Of a stretch of 64,000 nucleotides of DNA, positions 1 through 8,014 are shown piece by piece. The notes beneath the pieces were generated by a model. That model made no database searches. It worked only from the letters and a program-made list of their open reading frames with translations, and was not told the DNA's origin. The number at the start of each line of letters is the position of its first letter. Position 1 is the stretch's first letter. A program made the translations under genes and the position numbers. The DNA is from Allobogoriella alba (GTDB taxonomy: Bacteria > Actinomycetota > Actinomycetes > Actinomycetales > Actinomycetaceae): assembly GCF_042665525.1 (NCBI RefSeq), contig NZ_JBHTCQ010000001.1, positions 930,001 through 994,000 of the forward strand, read 5' to 3'.

Positions 1-260
1 CCTGGCGGGCCTTCTTCGTCGACTCCGGCGACCAGCTCAACGTCAACTCCCTGGTCCGGCAGGAGACGTGGGACGTGACGCGCGTCGACGGTCCCGAGGT
101 GCTCGAGCCCGTCGACGAGGCGCCCTACCTCTCCACGAACGACGCCGCCCAGTTCGGCCTGGCCGCGATCCAGAACCTCGCGCTGATCGGGGACGCGCTC
201 GAGGACGCCCGGGCCGAGATCTTCGGCTGGTCGGGGCACGACCGGAGTCGAGATAGTTGA
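1..260 (+). CDS. C-terminal part of an unrecognised protein (5' truncated)
   Basis: The frame is open from the left edge, with its first whole codon at base 3, and closes with TGA at 258-260. About 85 residues are visible; the start lies outside the window. The tail is acidic and soluble-looking, has no membrane segment, and ends in GWSGHDRSRDS. I do not recognise the family. The stop is three bases before the ThuA start, so the two genes are probably cotranscribed. Confidence 0.6.
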   Translation, partial: WRAFFVDSGDQLNVNSLVRQETWDVTRVDGPEVLEPVDEAPYLSTNDAAQFGLAAIQNLALIGDALEDARAEIFGWSGHDRSRDS

Positions 261-263
261 CGC

Positions 264-926
264 ATGACCGCTGACTCCGTCCTCGTCTTCACACGTACCA
301 CCGGCTTCCGGCACGACTCGATCCCGGCGGGGGTGGCGGCGGTCCGTGTGCTCGCGGCCGACGACGGGCTCGACGTCGTGCACACCGAGGACCCCGGCGC
401 CTTCACGCCCGAGACCCTCGCCGGCTACCGCGCCGTCGTGTGGCTCTCGGCGTCCGGGAACGTGCTCGAGCCGGACCAGCGGCGCGCCTTCGCCGACTGG
501 CTCGCGGCGGGCGGCGGCTTCGCGGGCGTCCATGGCGCCTCGACGGCGGAGCCGGACTGGCCCGAGTACCAGCGGATCGTCGGTGCACGGTTCACCCAGC
601 ACCCCGCGATCCAGGCCGCGACGGTCCGGGTCGAGGACGCCGACCACCCCTCCACGGCGGGCCTGCCCGCCGTCTGGGAGCACACCGACGAGTGGTACGA
701 CTTCGCCACCGACCCGCGCGGCGCCGGGGTGCGGGTCCTGCTCACCGTGGACGAGTCCACCTACGACGGCGGACGGATGGGCGAGGACCACCCCGTCGCG
801 TGGGCGAGCGAGTACGGGCAGGGGCGCTGCTGGTACACCGCGCTCGGTCACAGCACCGAGCTGTACGAGCAGGGCGGGCGCTTCCTCGTGCACCTTCGTG
901 GCGGGCTGCGCAGCGTCTGGTCCTGA
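264..926 (+). CDS. ThuA-domain protein
   Basis: This 220-residue protein matches the ThuA (trehalose utilisation, GATase-like fold) family in length and pattern. It opens with the strand VLVFTRTTGFRHDSI, then VVWLSASGN, the nucleophile-elbow-like GGGFAGVHGAS at about residues 88-98, a conserved acidic EHTDEWYDF near 138-146, and the late HPVAWASEYGQGRCWYTALGH. Family members are linked to sugar or sugar-acid metabolism but their reaction is poorly defined, and the GATase cysteine is absent. The ATG follows the previous stop by three bases. No sugar genes flank it directly. Confidence 0.85.
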   Translation: MTADSVLVFTRTTGFRHDSIPAGVAAVRVLAADDGLDVVHTEDPGAFTPETLAGYRAVVWLSASGNVLEPDQRRAFADWLAAGGGFAGVHGASTAEPDWPEYQRIVGARFTQHPAIQAATVRVEDADHPSTAGLPAVWEHTDEWYDFATDPRGAGVRVLLTVDESTYDGGRMGEDHPVAWASEYGQGRCWYTALGHSTELYEQGGRFLVHLRGGLRSVWS

Positions 927-962
927 GGGCCGTCGTCGCTAGTCTGCACGCTGGAGGGAGAC

Positions 963-1601
963 ATGCCGACGACAGCCGCCCGGGGGACGTGGTCCTCGCT
1001 GCGCCCGTCGCTGCGCACCTGGTGGGGGCGGTACGTCGTCGTCTCGTGCACGGCGATCGTGGTGCTCGTGGGCGCCGTCGTGGCCGCCGGCGGCCTCCGG
1101 AGTGCCGAGGCGGTACCGCTGCCCGAGTGGCAGGCCGGCGAGCAGCACGACCTCGGCGAGGTCGAGGCGACCGTGCTGGACCACATGGTCACCGACGACG
1201 TCAGGGCCGACTACCTCGAGTACGTCGACGGTCCCGCGGTGGCGTGGCTCGTGGTCCGTGTCGAGGTCGCCGCCCACGAGGAGACGGTGGAGTTCGTCCC
1301 CGAGGTCGTCGCCCCGCCGGAGGGCGTCGTCATGGGTGACGAGCCGGAGACAGTCGTGGCCCTGCAGGACGGGACGACCGGACCCGCGATCCATCCCGGG
1401 CTGCCGCAGCAGGTCGCCTACTTCTGGCCCCTGCGGGACCCGCGGGACGTGCCCGACCCGCTCCGGATGGACGTGCTGGTCCGGCCCTGGGCGTTCAGCC
1501 CGACCTCCAACCGCTACACCTGGGGCCAGGAGGAGCCGGCGGCCCGGATCACGATCCCCCGCAACGATACGATGCCCGGCCTGTTCGAGGAGGAGTGGTG
1601 A
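963..1601 (+). CDS. Membrane-anchored beta-rich protein, first of three
   Basis: A 212-residue protein with a short basic cytoplasmic N-terminus, one membrane segment at about residues 24-45 (VVSCTAIVVLVGAVVAAGG) and an extracytoplasmic domain rich in alternating hydrophobic residues and E/D. The ATG has a good ribosome site (GGAGGGAG at about 953-960). The domain looks like a DUF4352-type immunoglobulin-like sandwich, an impression from pattern only. Its stop overlaps the next start (GTGA). No enzymatic motif is visible; a cell-surface or secretion accessory role is a guess. Confidence 0.75.
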   Translation: MPTTAARGTWSSLRPSLRTWWGRYVVVSCTAIVVLVGAVVAAGGLRSAEAVPLPEWQAGEQHDLGEVEATVLDHMVTDDVRADYLEYVDGPAVAWLVVRVEVAAHEETVEFVPEVVAPPEGVVMGDEPETVVALQDGTTGPAIHPGLPQQVAYFWPLRDPRDVPDPLRMDVLVRPWAFSPTSNRYTWGQEEPAARITIPRNDTMPGLFEEEW

Positions 1602-2143
1602 GCCGCGCCGGCACCTGGCTGCTCGCGGCCGCGGTCCTCGCCGCCGGCATGCTCGCCACCCACGCCGAGACCGAGTGGCCGGTCGAACGGGGCTTCGCCC
1701 ACCACGGTGCGGTCGGCGAGGAGCTGGTGGTGCAGCCGGGGACCGTCGTCGTCCACGGCGCCCGCGCGGCCGCCGCGTACTCGGACGGGTACGACGGCAC
1801 GCTCGCCTCGGACGGCGTGTGGGTCGCGGTGGACGTCACCCTGACCGGAGGCCGCGAACCCGTCGACATCTCCACGTGGTCCCTGCGCGACGGCGCCGGC
1901 CGCCGGTACCTGGTCAGCGACCGGGCGCTCCCGGGCAGCTTCGGCGCCGTCCAGCCCGGCTCGCCGGTCCGCGGCGAGGTCGTCTTCGAGGTGCCGCGGG
2001 ACGCGCTCGGCGATGTCGAGATCTGGGTCAACCACGGCATCGACGAGCCGCGGCTCGCGGACTATGCCGTCGTCCCCGTGCACGTCGAGCGGCTCGCGCA
2101 CGAACCGATGACTGCCGAGCCGCCGGCCCTGGTGCCCCGATGA
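1598..2143 (+). CDS. Signal-peptide or anchored beta-rich protein, second of three
   Basis: A 181-residue protein starting at the GTG at 1598, which overlaps the upstream TGA as GTGA; a second in-frame GTG at 1595 is possible. Residues 5-22 (TWLLAAAVLAAGMLATHA) form a signal peptide or anchor. The rest resembles DUF4352-type domains: a variable strand region, then a segment around VWVAVDVTLTGG and WSLRDGAGRRYLVSDRA. Its stop overlaps the next start as ATGA, so all three genes are translationally coupled and probably act together outside the membrane. Confidence 0.75.
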   Translation: MSRAGTWLLAAAVLAAGMLATHAETEWPVERGFAHHGAVGEELVVQPGTVVVHGARAAAAYSDGYDGTLASDGVWVAVDVTLTGGREPVDISTWSLRDGAGRRYLVSDRALPGSFGAVQPGSPVRGEVVFEVPRDALGDVEIWVNHGIDEPRLADYAVVPVHVERLAHEPMTAEPPALVPR

Positions 2144-2667
2144 GATCGACGGTCGCGAACTGGGCCGCGCTCGTGCTGCTGGTGCCGGCGCTGACGGCGT
2201 TCGGCTGGATCGCGAGCGAGGAGCTGCGGCTCCAGTGGCGCACCGAGCCGCACGAGGCCGTCGGACCGGGGCCGGACGGGTGGGCGCAGATCGACCGGAC
2301 CCGCGTGCGGATCGCCTCGTTCGAGGAGCTCCACGTCGTGACGGACGACGTCGAGCAGTGGGAGCCGCCGCAGGGGTACACGGTGTGGCAGGTGACCATC
2401 GACGTCGAGTCGGAGCTCCCGGAGGAGACGACGTGCGACGTGCGGCTCTTCGACGACGACGGGAACGCCTACACGGCCCCGGGAGCCGGCGTCGAGCTCC
2501 CGGTGTCGGCCTGGGGCACCCTGACCTGCGGCGGACCGGCGGACGACCCGACGTACTCGACGATGTTCCTCCTGCCCGAGTCCGCGCGGCCGACGGCACT
2601 CGAGCTATCCAGCGCGTTCGGGGCCTACAGCCACAGCCCCGAGTACTTCCGGCTCCCGGTCTCCTGA
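2140..2667 (+). CDS. Membrane-anchored beta-rich protein, third of three
   Basis: A 175-residue protein with an N-terminal membrane segment at about residues 7-25 (ANWAALVLLVPALTAFGW), followed by a soluble domain that includes YTVWQVTIDVES and a possible disulfide pair (TTCDVRLFDDDG and GTLTCGGP). It has the same architecture as its two upstream partners. The ATG sits in an ATGA overlap with the previous gene. The last 63 bases overlap, antisense, the end of the convergent membrane-protein gene. Confidence 0.75.
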   Translation: MRSTVANWAALVLLVPALTAFGWIASEELRLQWRTEPHEAVGPGPDGWAQIDRTRVRIASFEELHVVTDDVEQWEPPQGYTVWQVTIDVESELPEETTCDVRLFDDDGNAYTAPGAGVELPVSAWGTLTCGGPADDPTYSTMFLLPESARPTALELSSAFGAYSHSPEYFRLPVS

Positions 2668-3918
2668 GCGCTGCAGGCGCAGGCTGCCCGGGAGGCCGAG
2701 GCTGCGCAGCAGCGAGTCGATCGCGGAGGCGACGAGCGCGAGGGTCAGGACCCGGACCACGACCGTCTCGAGCATGTCCAGCGGCGGCCACAGCAGCGCC
2801 CAGAAGTCCCCGATGCTTCGGGCACCGAAGATCAGGCGCGCCAGCTCGAAGAGGAGCGTGCCGGAGCGGTCCGCCGCGAGGAACGCCAGGCAGAACAGCA
2901 GCACCGGCTGCCAGCCGGCGCGCGCGATGAGGATCCCGGCGCCGACGACCCCGCCGAACCGCCGCTCCGGGTCGGTGAGGAGACGCAGGCCGCGATCGGC
3001 CCGGTCGTCGCCGAGCCGGCCCACCAGACGGTCGGTGACGGCCCGCCCGCGCAGGTCCCGCGCCCGCAGTACCCGCTCCGCGTGGACGCCGTAGACGATG
3101 CCGGCCACGGCCAGCCACGCGAGCGGAACCACGAACGCCGCCAGTGCGGCGTCGGCCACCGTCCCGAACCAGCCGAGCACCGTGGTGACCACGCCGCTGA
3201 GCTCGGGAAGGTCGATCGACACCGACCTCCACCACGCCTCGACCGCCACACCGACGCTCCGGGTGCGCCACCAGCCCGCGAGGCCCTCGAGGAACGACTT
3301 CACGACCCAGGCGGCGAGCACCAGCCACACGACCTCGCAGTACCCCCCGACCAGCCGGAGGACCGACCGGCGCGCCTCGTGACCCGGTGGCGTGCGGCGC
3401 ACGAGCCGGGTGAGCACCTGCCGGAGCGAGAGGGCCACGGCGATGGTCACCAGGATGACGGCCGAGGTGCCCTGCGGCAGTCGGGTCGTGATGTCCTCGG
3501 TCTCGCCGAGGTCCTCGAACGTCGCCAGACCGAACGCGAGCACGTCCTCGTCCAGGTACCCGTAGTGCTCGTAGATGACGAGGAACGGCAGCATGGCGGC
3601 CGCGCTGCCGACCACGAGCGAGGTGATCACGCGCTCACCGGGCATCCGGGAGCGCATGGTGAGCAGCATCCCCACCACCGTCAGCAGCTGGACCAGCGGT
3701 GCCAGCGCGAGGACGAGCTGACTGAGGGCCACCGACGTCCGGTTGGCGAGCACGGTCGCCTGCAGGACGTACTCGCGCGCGACCACCGAGACGATCGCCA
3801 GGAGCAGCAGCATCGGCCAGTGCGCGCCGATGAGCCGGAAGGCGTCGGCGATGACGTCCCAGCCCGCACGCAGCACACCGGGTCGGCGGCCGGGTTGCTG
3901 CGCAGGGCCTGGGAGCAC
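2605..3918 (-). CDS. Multi-pass integral membrane protein, unknown function
   Basis: From the GTG at 3918 this is 437 residues, with about eight hydrophobic segments: WPMLLLLAIVSVVAREYVLQ, a pair around VALSQLVLALAPLVQLLTVVG, MLPFLVIYEHYGY, AVILVTIAVALSLRQ, YCEVVWLVLAAWVVKSF, and more near the C-terminus. The loop carrying TFEDLGETED is acidic. I see no transporter or enzyme motif. No convincing ribosome site precedes either 3918 or the next GTG at 3876, so the start is uncertain. Its 3' end overlaps the convergent gene by 63 bases. Confidence 0.7.
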   Translation of the reverse strand: MLPGPAQQPGRRPGVLRAGWDVIADAFRLIGAHWPMLLLLAIVSVVAREYVLQATVLANRTSVALSQLVLALAPLVQLLTVVGMLLTMRSRMPGERVITSLVVGSAAAMLPFLVIYEHYGYLDEDVLAFGLATFEDLGETEDITTRLPQGTSAVILVTIAVALSLRQVLTRLVRRTPPGHEARRSVLRLVGGYCEVVWLVLAAWVVKSFLEGLAGWWRTRSVGVAVEAWWRSVSIDLPELSGVVTTVLGWFGTVADAALAAFVVPLAWLAVAGIVYGVHAERVLRARDLRGRAVTDRLVGRLGDDRADRGLRLLTDPERRFGGVVGAGILIARAGWQPVLLFCLAFLAADRSGTLLFELARLIFGARSIGDFWALLWPPLDMLETVVVRVLTLALVASAIDSLLRSLGLPGSLRLQRSGDREPEVLGAVAVGPERAG

Positions 3919-4079
3919 GGCGCCAGAGTAGCCGGAGCACGGCGGCGGACCTGGGGGGAGCCCGCCGCCGCGCCGGCCGGCCGACGCGCCGCACCCCTTC
4001 CTGCCGACGCGCCGTGGTGGTGACGCTAGGCGGCCGTCCTGGGGCGGACCTGCACGCAGCCTGAGGTGCGGGTGAACGC

Positions 4080-5174
4080 TCAGGCGGGCGAGAGGCGCAC
4101 CTCGGCCGCCTTCACCGCGAGCACCACCTCGGTCCCCGGGGCCAGGTCGAGGGCGCCGACGGCGGCCGGGGTGATGTCGGCGGACATCGTGTGGTCGCCG
4201 GCGGCGCGGCAACGGACCCGCACGAGCTCGCCCTGCCGCTCGAGCACCTCGACGCGCGCCGGGACGGCTGTGCGCGGGCTGCCGCCCGGGGCGTGCGCGT
4301 GCACGGAGACCGCCCGCGGGGAGAACGTCGCCGCCACCGCACCTCCGGGCTCGCAGCCGGCGTCGGGCAGCCCGTGCAGGACCAGCCCGCCCGGAGCGGT
4401 CACCGACTCCCCGTCCGGTCCGAGCCGTCCGGCCACCAGGTTCATGCCGGCCAGCTGCGCGGCGAAGCTCGAGCGGGGCCGGGTGAGGACGTCGAGGGCC
4501 GCGCCGGTCTCGACCACCCGGCCGTCCTGCAGCACGACGACGGAGTCGGCCACCGCGAGCACGTCCAGCAGGTCGTGCGTCACCAGCACCGCGGCCCGGC
4601 CGGCGTCCCGCAGCACGCGCCGCAGCACCTGACGGACCTCGGTGGCGCCGGTGACGTCGAGGGCGGAGAGCGGCTCGTCGAGCAGCACGACCTCGGGGTC
4701 GGGCGCGAGGGCGCGCGCGAGCGCCACACGCTGGGCCTGGCCTCCGGAGAGCGTGCCGGGCATGCGTTCGGCGAGGCCGGCGGCCCCGACCGTCTCGAGC
4801 GTCGCCCGTGCCCGCCGTTCGGCGTCGGTGCGCGAGGCACCCGCGGCCCGCGGGCCGAACGCGACGTTGGCGAGGACGTCCAGGTGCGGGAACAGCAGCG
4901 GGTCCTGGGCCAGGAGCGCGACCCGGCGTGCGTGCGGCGGGAGCCAGGTCGCGGCGTCGGACACGCGGCGGTCACCGACCCGCACCTCGCCGTCGGCGGC
5001 GCGCAGCGTCCCCGCCGCCAGGGACAGCACGGTGGACTTCCCGGCGCCGTTCGGACCGAGCAGCGCCACCACCTCGCCGGCCGGCACCGTGACGTCCACG
5101 TCGAACCCGCGCTCGGGAACGCGGGCACGCACTGCCAGAGCGGTCCCGGTCGTCGCGTCCGTCCGGGCCGTCAC
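4080..5174 (-). CDS. modC: Molybdate ABC transporter ATP-binding protein
   Basis: A 364-residue ABC ATPase with Walker A GPNGAGKST, a Q-loop at LLAQDPLLF, signature LSGGQAQRVALARAL, Walker B VVLLDEPLSALD and the switch His in LVTHD. A C-terminal TOBE/Mop domain (about residues 295-364) is typical of ModC, which powers high-affinity molybdate import. It is the last gene of the operon regulator-LLM-modA-modB-modC and overlaps modB by four bases (ATGA). The molybdate assignment rests on the Mop domain and on the neighbouring ModA and ModB. Confidence 0.93.
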   Translation of the reverse strand: MTARTDATTGTALAVRARVPERGFDVDVTVPAGEVVALLGPNGAGKSTVLSLAAGTLRAADGEVRVGDRRVSDAATWLPPHARRVALLAQDPLLFPHLDVLANVAFGPRAAGASRTDAERRARATLETVGAAGLAERMPGTLSGGQAQRVALARALAPDPEVVLLDEPLSALDVTGATEVRQVLRRVLRDAGRAAVLVTHDLLDVLAVADSVVVLQDGRVVETGAALDVLTRPRSSFAAQLAGMNLVAGRLGPDGESVTAPGGLVLHGLPDAGCEPGGAVAATFSPRAVSVHAHAPGGSPRTAVPARVEVLERQGELVRVRCRAAGDHTMSADITPAAVGALDLAPGTEVVLAVKAAEVRLSPA

Positions 5175-6013
5175 GTCGCCGCCCTGGGTCGGGGTGCGGC
5201 GGGCGGCCGCTGGGTGGCCAGCACGATGACCGCGGCGACGGCGAGCAGGAGGACCGCCAGCGCGAGCGCGGCGGAGGGGTCGGTCTCCCGTTGCAGGTAG
5301 ATCTCCAGCGGCAGCGTCCGGGTCACCCCCTGCAGCGACCCGGCGAAGGTGAGGGTCGCGCCGAACTCACCGAGGCAGCGGGCGAACGCGAGGGCCGTGC
5401 CGGTGCCGATCGCGGGCAGCAGCAGCGGCAGCGTGACCCGCCGCAGCACCGTGCCCGGGCGGGCGCCGAGGGTGGCCGCGACCGTCTCGTACCGCGCGCC
5501 CGCGGTCCGCGCCGCACCCTCGAGGGACAGCACGAGGAAGGGCAGGGCGACGAACGTCTGCGCGAGGACGACCGCCGTCGTGGAGAAGGCGATCGAGATG
5601 CCCAGGGCCTCGAGCCGCGCGCCGATCAGGCCGGTGCGTCCCAGCGTGGTCAGCAGGGCGAAGCCGGAGACCACCGGGGGGAGCACGAGGGGCAGCAGCA
5701 CCAGCGTGCGGATGGCACGCAGCCCCGGCAACCGTGCCCGTGCCAGCACGAGCGCGAGCGGGACGCCGAGCACCAGGCACAGCGCAGTGGCCGCCACCGA
5801 CGTGCGCACGCTCAGCCACAGCGCGGCGAGCGACGCCTCCGAGGTGAGCAGGGCCGGCAGGCGCGGCCACGGCACCTCGAGCAGCAGGCCGAGCACGGGG
5901 ACCGCGACGAGCAGGGCGCCGAGGAGCGCCAGCAGCAGCGCCGTCCGCGGCAGGCCCGGGAAGCGGTCGGGCACCGCTGCGGCGTCCCGCGACGTTCGCG
6001 TGCCGGGACTCAT
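5171..6013 (-). CDS. modB: Molybdate ABC transporter permease
   Basis: A 280-residue permease with six predicted membrane helices, the first at about residues 22-44 (ALLLALLGALLVAVPVLG). The EAA-type loop that docks on the ATPase reads ETVAATLGARPGTVLRRVTL. The order and spacing match the CysT/ModB family. The ATG at 6013 overlaps the modA stop as ATGA and the 3' end overlaps modC, so translation of the three genes is coupled. It moves molybdate across the cytoplasmic membrane, using ModA as the binding lipoprotein. Confidence 0.93.
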   Translation of the reverse strand: MSPGTRTSRDAAAVPDRFPGLPRTALLLALLGALLVAVPVLGLLLEVPWPRLPALLTSEASLAALWLSVRTSVAATALCLVLGVPLALVLARARLPGLRAIRTLVLLPLVLPPVVSGFALLTTLGRTGLIGARLEALGISIAFSTTAVVLAQTFVALPFLVLSLEGAARTAGARYETVAATLGARPGTVLRRVTLPLLLPAIGTGTALAFARCLGEFGATLTFAGSLQGVTRTLPLEIYLQRETDPSAALALAVLLLAVAAVIVLATQRPPAAPRPRAAT

Positions 6014-6747
6014 GGTAGGTCGAAGCCCGCCTCGGCCAGCGCCTCTCGCCCGGGGTCGCCGGTCAGCGCGTCGAGCCAGGCGCGGGCACGCTCCGGCTGG
6101 TCCGTCCCCGCGACGACGGCGGCCGGGTAGGCGTTCGTCACCTGGTCGGCCTCGGGGACCTCGACCTGCTCGACCTCGCCACGGGCGCGCACGACGTCGC
6201 TGGTGTAGACGACGGCGGCGTCGGCCTGACCGGAGGTGACGGTCCCGAGCACGTCGGTGACGTTCGGCTCCTCGCTCGCCGGGTCCAGCTCGACCCCGGC
6301 CAGGTCGGCCAGCTCCAGGGCAGCCGCCCCGCACGGCACCTGGGGCGCGCACACCACGAGCGTCGCGTCCTGCAGGTCGTCCATGCCGGTGATCCCCGCG
6401 GGATTGCCGGCCGGGACCACGAGCGCGGGATGGTTGGCGGCGACGATCTCGGGCTCCTCGACGGCGCCGTCCTCGACCGCGCGGGCCATCGTCTCCTCGT
6501 CCGCGGTCACCAGGACGTCCGCCGGGGCTCCGGAGACGACCTGCGAGACGAGGTCGGAGGAGCCGGCCGCCGAGACGTTCGCCTCGATGCGCGCCTCCTG
6601 CGAGACCCGGTCGGCGACCTCCGCGAGGGAGGCCGCGACGAACACCGTGAGCTCGCCCTCCGGTTCCTCCGCGCCAGTGGCGCAGCCTCCGAGTGCCCCC
6701 GCCAGTAGAGCCGCGACCACGGCGCCGGTCAGGCGACGGCTACGCAT
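6010..6747 (-). CDS. modA: Molybdate-binding lipoprotein
   Basis: A 245-residue periplasmic-type binding protein. The signal peptide ends in a lipobox (GALGGC, Cys near residue 23), so the mature protein is lipid-anchored. The ModA pattern is clear: LTVFVAASLAEV, an SAAGSSDLVSQ anion-binding loop, PADVLVTADEETM, then VVYTSDV near the C-terminus. The length is usual for ModA. The start region overlaps the upstream LLM gene by eight bases. Confidence 0.93.
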   Translation of the reverse strand: MRSRRLTGAVVAALLAGALGGCATGAEEPEGELTVFVAASLAEVADRVSQEARIEANVSAAGSSDLVSQVVSGAPADVLVTADEETMARAVEDGAVEEPEIVAANHPALVVPAGNPAGITGMDDLQDATLVVCAPQVPCGAAALELADLAGVELDPASEEPNVTDVLGTVTSGQADAAVVYTSDVVRARGEVEQVEVPEADQVTNAYPAAVVAGTDQPERARAWLDALTGDPGREALAEAGFDLP

Positions 6748-7540
6748 CCGCCCTCCGGTCGGCGATTGCGTCGACGAGCGCCAGATGCTCCTCGAGGCCG
6801 TCCGACGCCGTGACGGCACGGGCGACGAGCTCGTCCACCTCGTCGGGGAACGGCTCCAGGCCGGTGCGGATCCCGGCGGCGTCGTCGGCGAGGACGGCGG
6901 ACTCGATCGGCTGGTAGCCGTGCCGCGCGAAGTTCGCCGCGTAGGTGGGGATGGCCGCGTACTTCTCCGCCTCCCGGTGGGCCACCTCGCGCGCGGCCGG
7001 GCCGAGGGCGCAGCGGACGTACAGAGCGACGGCGCCCCCGGGGCCGCCCGCCTCCCGCACGTCACGGTCCCGGTCGCCGAGAGCCTCGCGCGCCACGCCG
7101 GGCGTGAGCCAGTTGAGCAGCACCCCGTCCGCCTCGGTCACCGCGAGGCGGCGCATGCGCGGGCCAAGGGCACCGACCAGCACCGGCACACCGAGCTCGT
7201 CACGCAGCGTCCGCACCGCGTCCCGTGCGGTGCCCAGCGGGTGCGGCCGGCGGCTGGCGCCGATGCCGAGCACGAGCCGGTCGGTGGGCAGGGCCAGGTC
7301 CGCCACGCGGGCGGCGACATCGTCGGCGGGATACAGGTCCACCGGCAGCACCCCGGTGGCGAGCCGAAGGGTCGAGGTGACCTCTGCAGCCGCCGCGAGG
7401 GCGGCGAGCGCGTCGCCGTCCCGGCCGGGCTGGTTCACCCACAGCGTGCGCAGGCCCGCGCGCTCGACGGCGGGCGCCAGCTCCCGCACGAGCTGCGGGT
7501 CCACCGTGGCGGTGATGCCGTAGCCGAGGTGTCTGCTCAT
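6740..7540 (-). CDS. LLM-class flavin/F420-dependent oxidoreductase
   Basis: A 266-residue TIM-barrel oxidoreductase of the luciferase-like monooxygenase class. Recognisable parts are GYGITATVDPQLV at the start, LRTLWVNQPGRDGDALAALA, the central LVLGIGASRRPHPLG, and the VLVGALGPRMRRLA/ADGVLLNWLTP pair that lines the cofactor pocket. It is short for the class (usually about 300-340). It sits between the Mop regulator (4-base overlap) and modA (8-base overlap), so it is expressed with molybdate uptake. Substrate and cofactor (FMN or F420) cannot be read from sequence. Confidence 0.85.
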   Translation of the reverse strand: MSRHLGYGITATVDPQLVRELAPAVERAGLRTLWVNQPGRDGDALAALAAAAEVTSTLRLATGVLPVDLYPADDVAARVADLALPTDRLVLGIGASRRPHPLGTARDAVRTLRDELGVPVLVGALGPRMRRLAVTEADGVLLNWLTPGVAREALGDRDRDVREAGGPGGAVALYVRCALGPAAREVAHREAEKYAAIPTYAANFARHGYQPIESAVLADDAAGIRTGLEPFPDEVDELVARAVTASDGLEEHLALVDAIADRRADA

Positions 7541-7956
7541 GAGGTTCCTCCCGGTGTCTCGACGATGACGGTGGTCGCCTTCACGACCGCGGTGGCCAGC
7601 GAGCCGGGCTCCAGCCCGAGCTCCTCGGCGGCCTCCCGGCTCATGAGGGAGACCACGCGGTAGGGGCCGCACTGCAGCTCGACCTGCGCCATGACGCCGT
7701 CGGCGGTGACGTTGGTGACCAGCCCGGTGAAGCGGTTGCGTGCGGACCGGCCCACTCCGCCGTCGTCCGCGCGGTGGCTGCGGGCGGCGAGGTCCTGCGC
7801 GTGGCGAGCCAGCGCAGCGCCGTCGACCACCTTGCGCCCGGCCGCATCCGGCGACGCCGCGAGGCTGCCGCTCTCGACCCACCGGCGGACGGTGTCGGGG
7901 CTCACACCGAGGAGCGAGGCGGCCTCACTGATCCGAAAATGCGGCACGAATGACAC
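7537..7956 (-). CDS. Molybdate-responsive HTH-Mop regulator or molybdopterin-binding protein
   Basis: A 139-residue protein with an excisionase/MerR-like helix-turn-helix at about residues 8-34 (ISEAASLLGVSPDTVRRWVE) and a C-terminal TOBE/Mop domain from about residue 73 (NRFTGLVTNVTADGVMAQVE), the fold that binds molybdate or tungstate. It is the first gene of the mod operon, so the likely role is molybdate-dependent control of this operon. It is much shorter than E. coli ModE, which carries two Mop domains and a winged helix. Confidence 0.85.
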   Translation of the reverse strand: MSFVPHFRISEAASLLGVSPDTVRRWVESGSLAASPDAAGRKVVDGAALARHAQDLAARSHRADDGGVGRSARNRFTGLVTNVTADGVMAQVELQCGPYRVVSLMSREAAEELGLEPGSLATAVVKATTVIVETPGGTS

Positions 7957-8014
7957 TCTAGCGCCGCATATGCGACTCCAGTGCCGCCTTCTGCAGCCCT
8001 CGTGCCCGGGCCGG

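Noticed and set aside
1514..3328. A 604-codon open frame on the minus strand opposite the three anchored proteins
   Set aside because: Arg/Gly/Pro-rich shadow of coupled genes that have signal peptides and proper ribosome sites.
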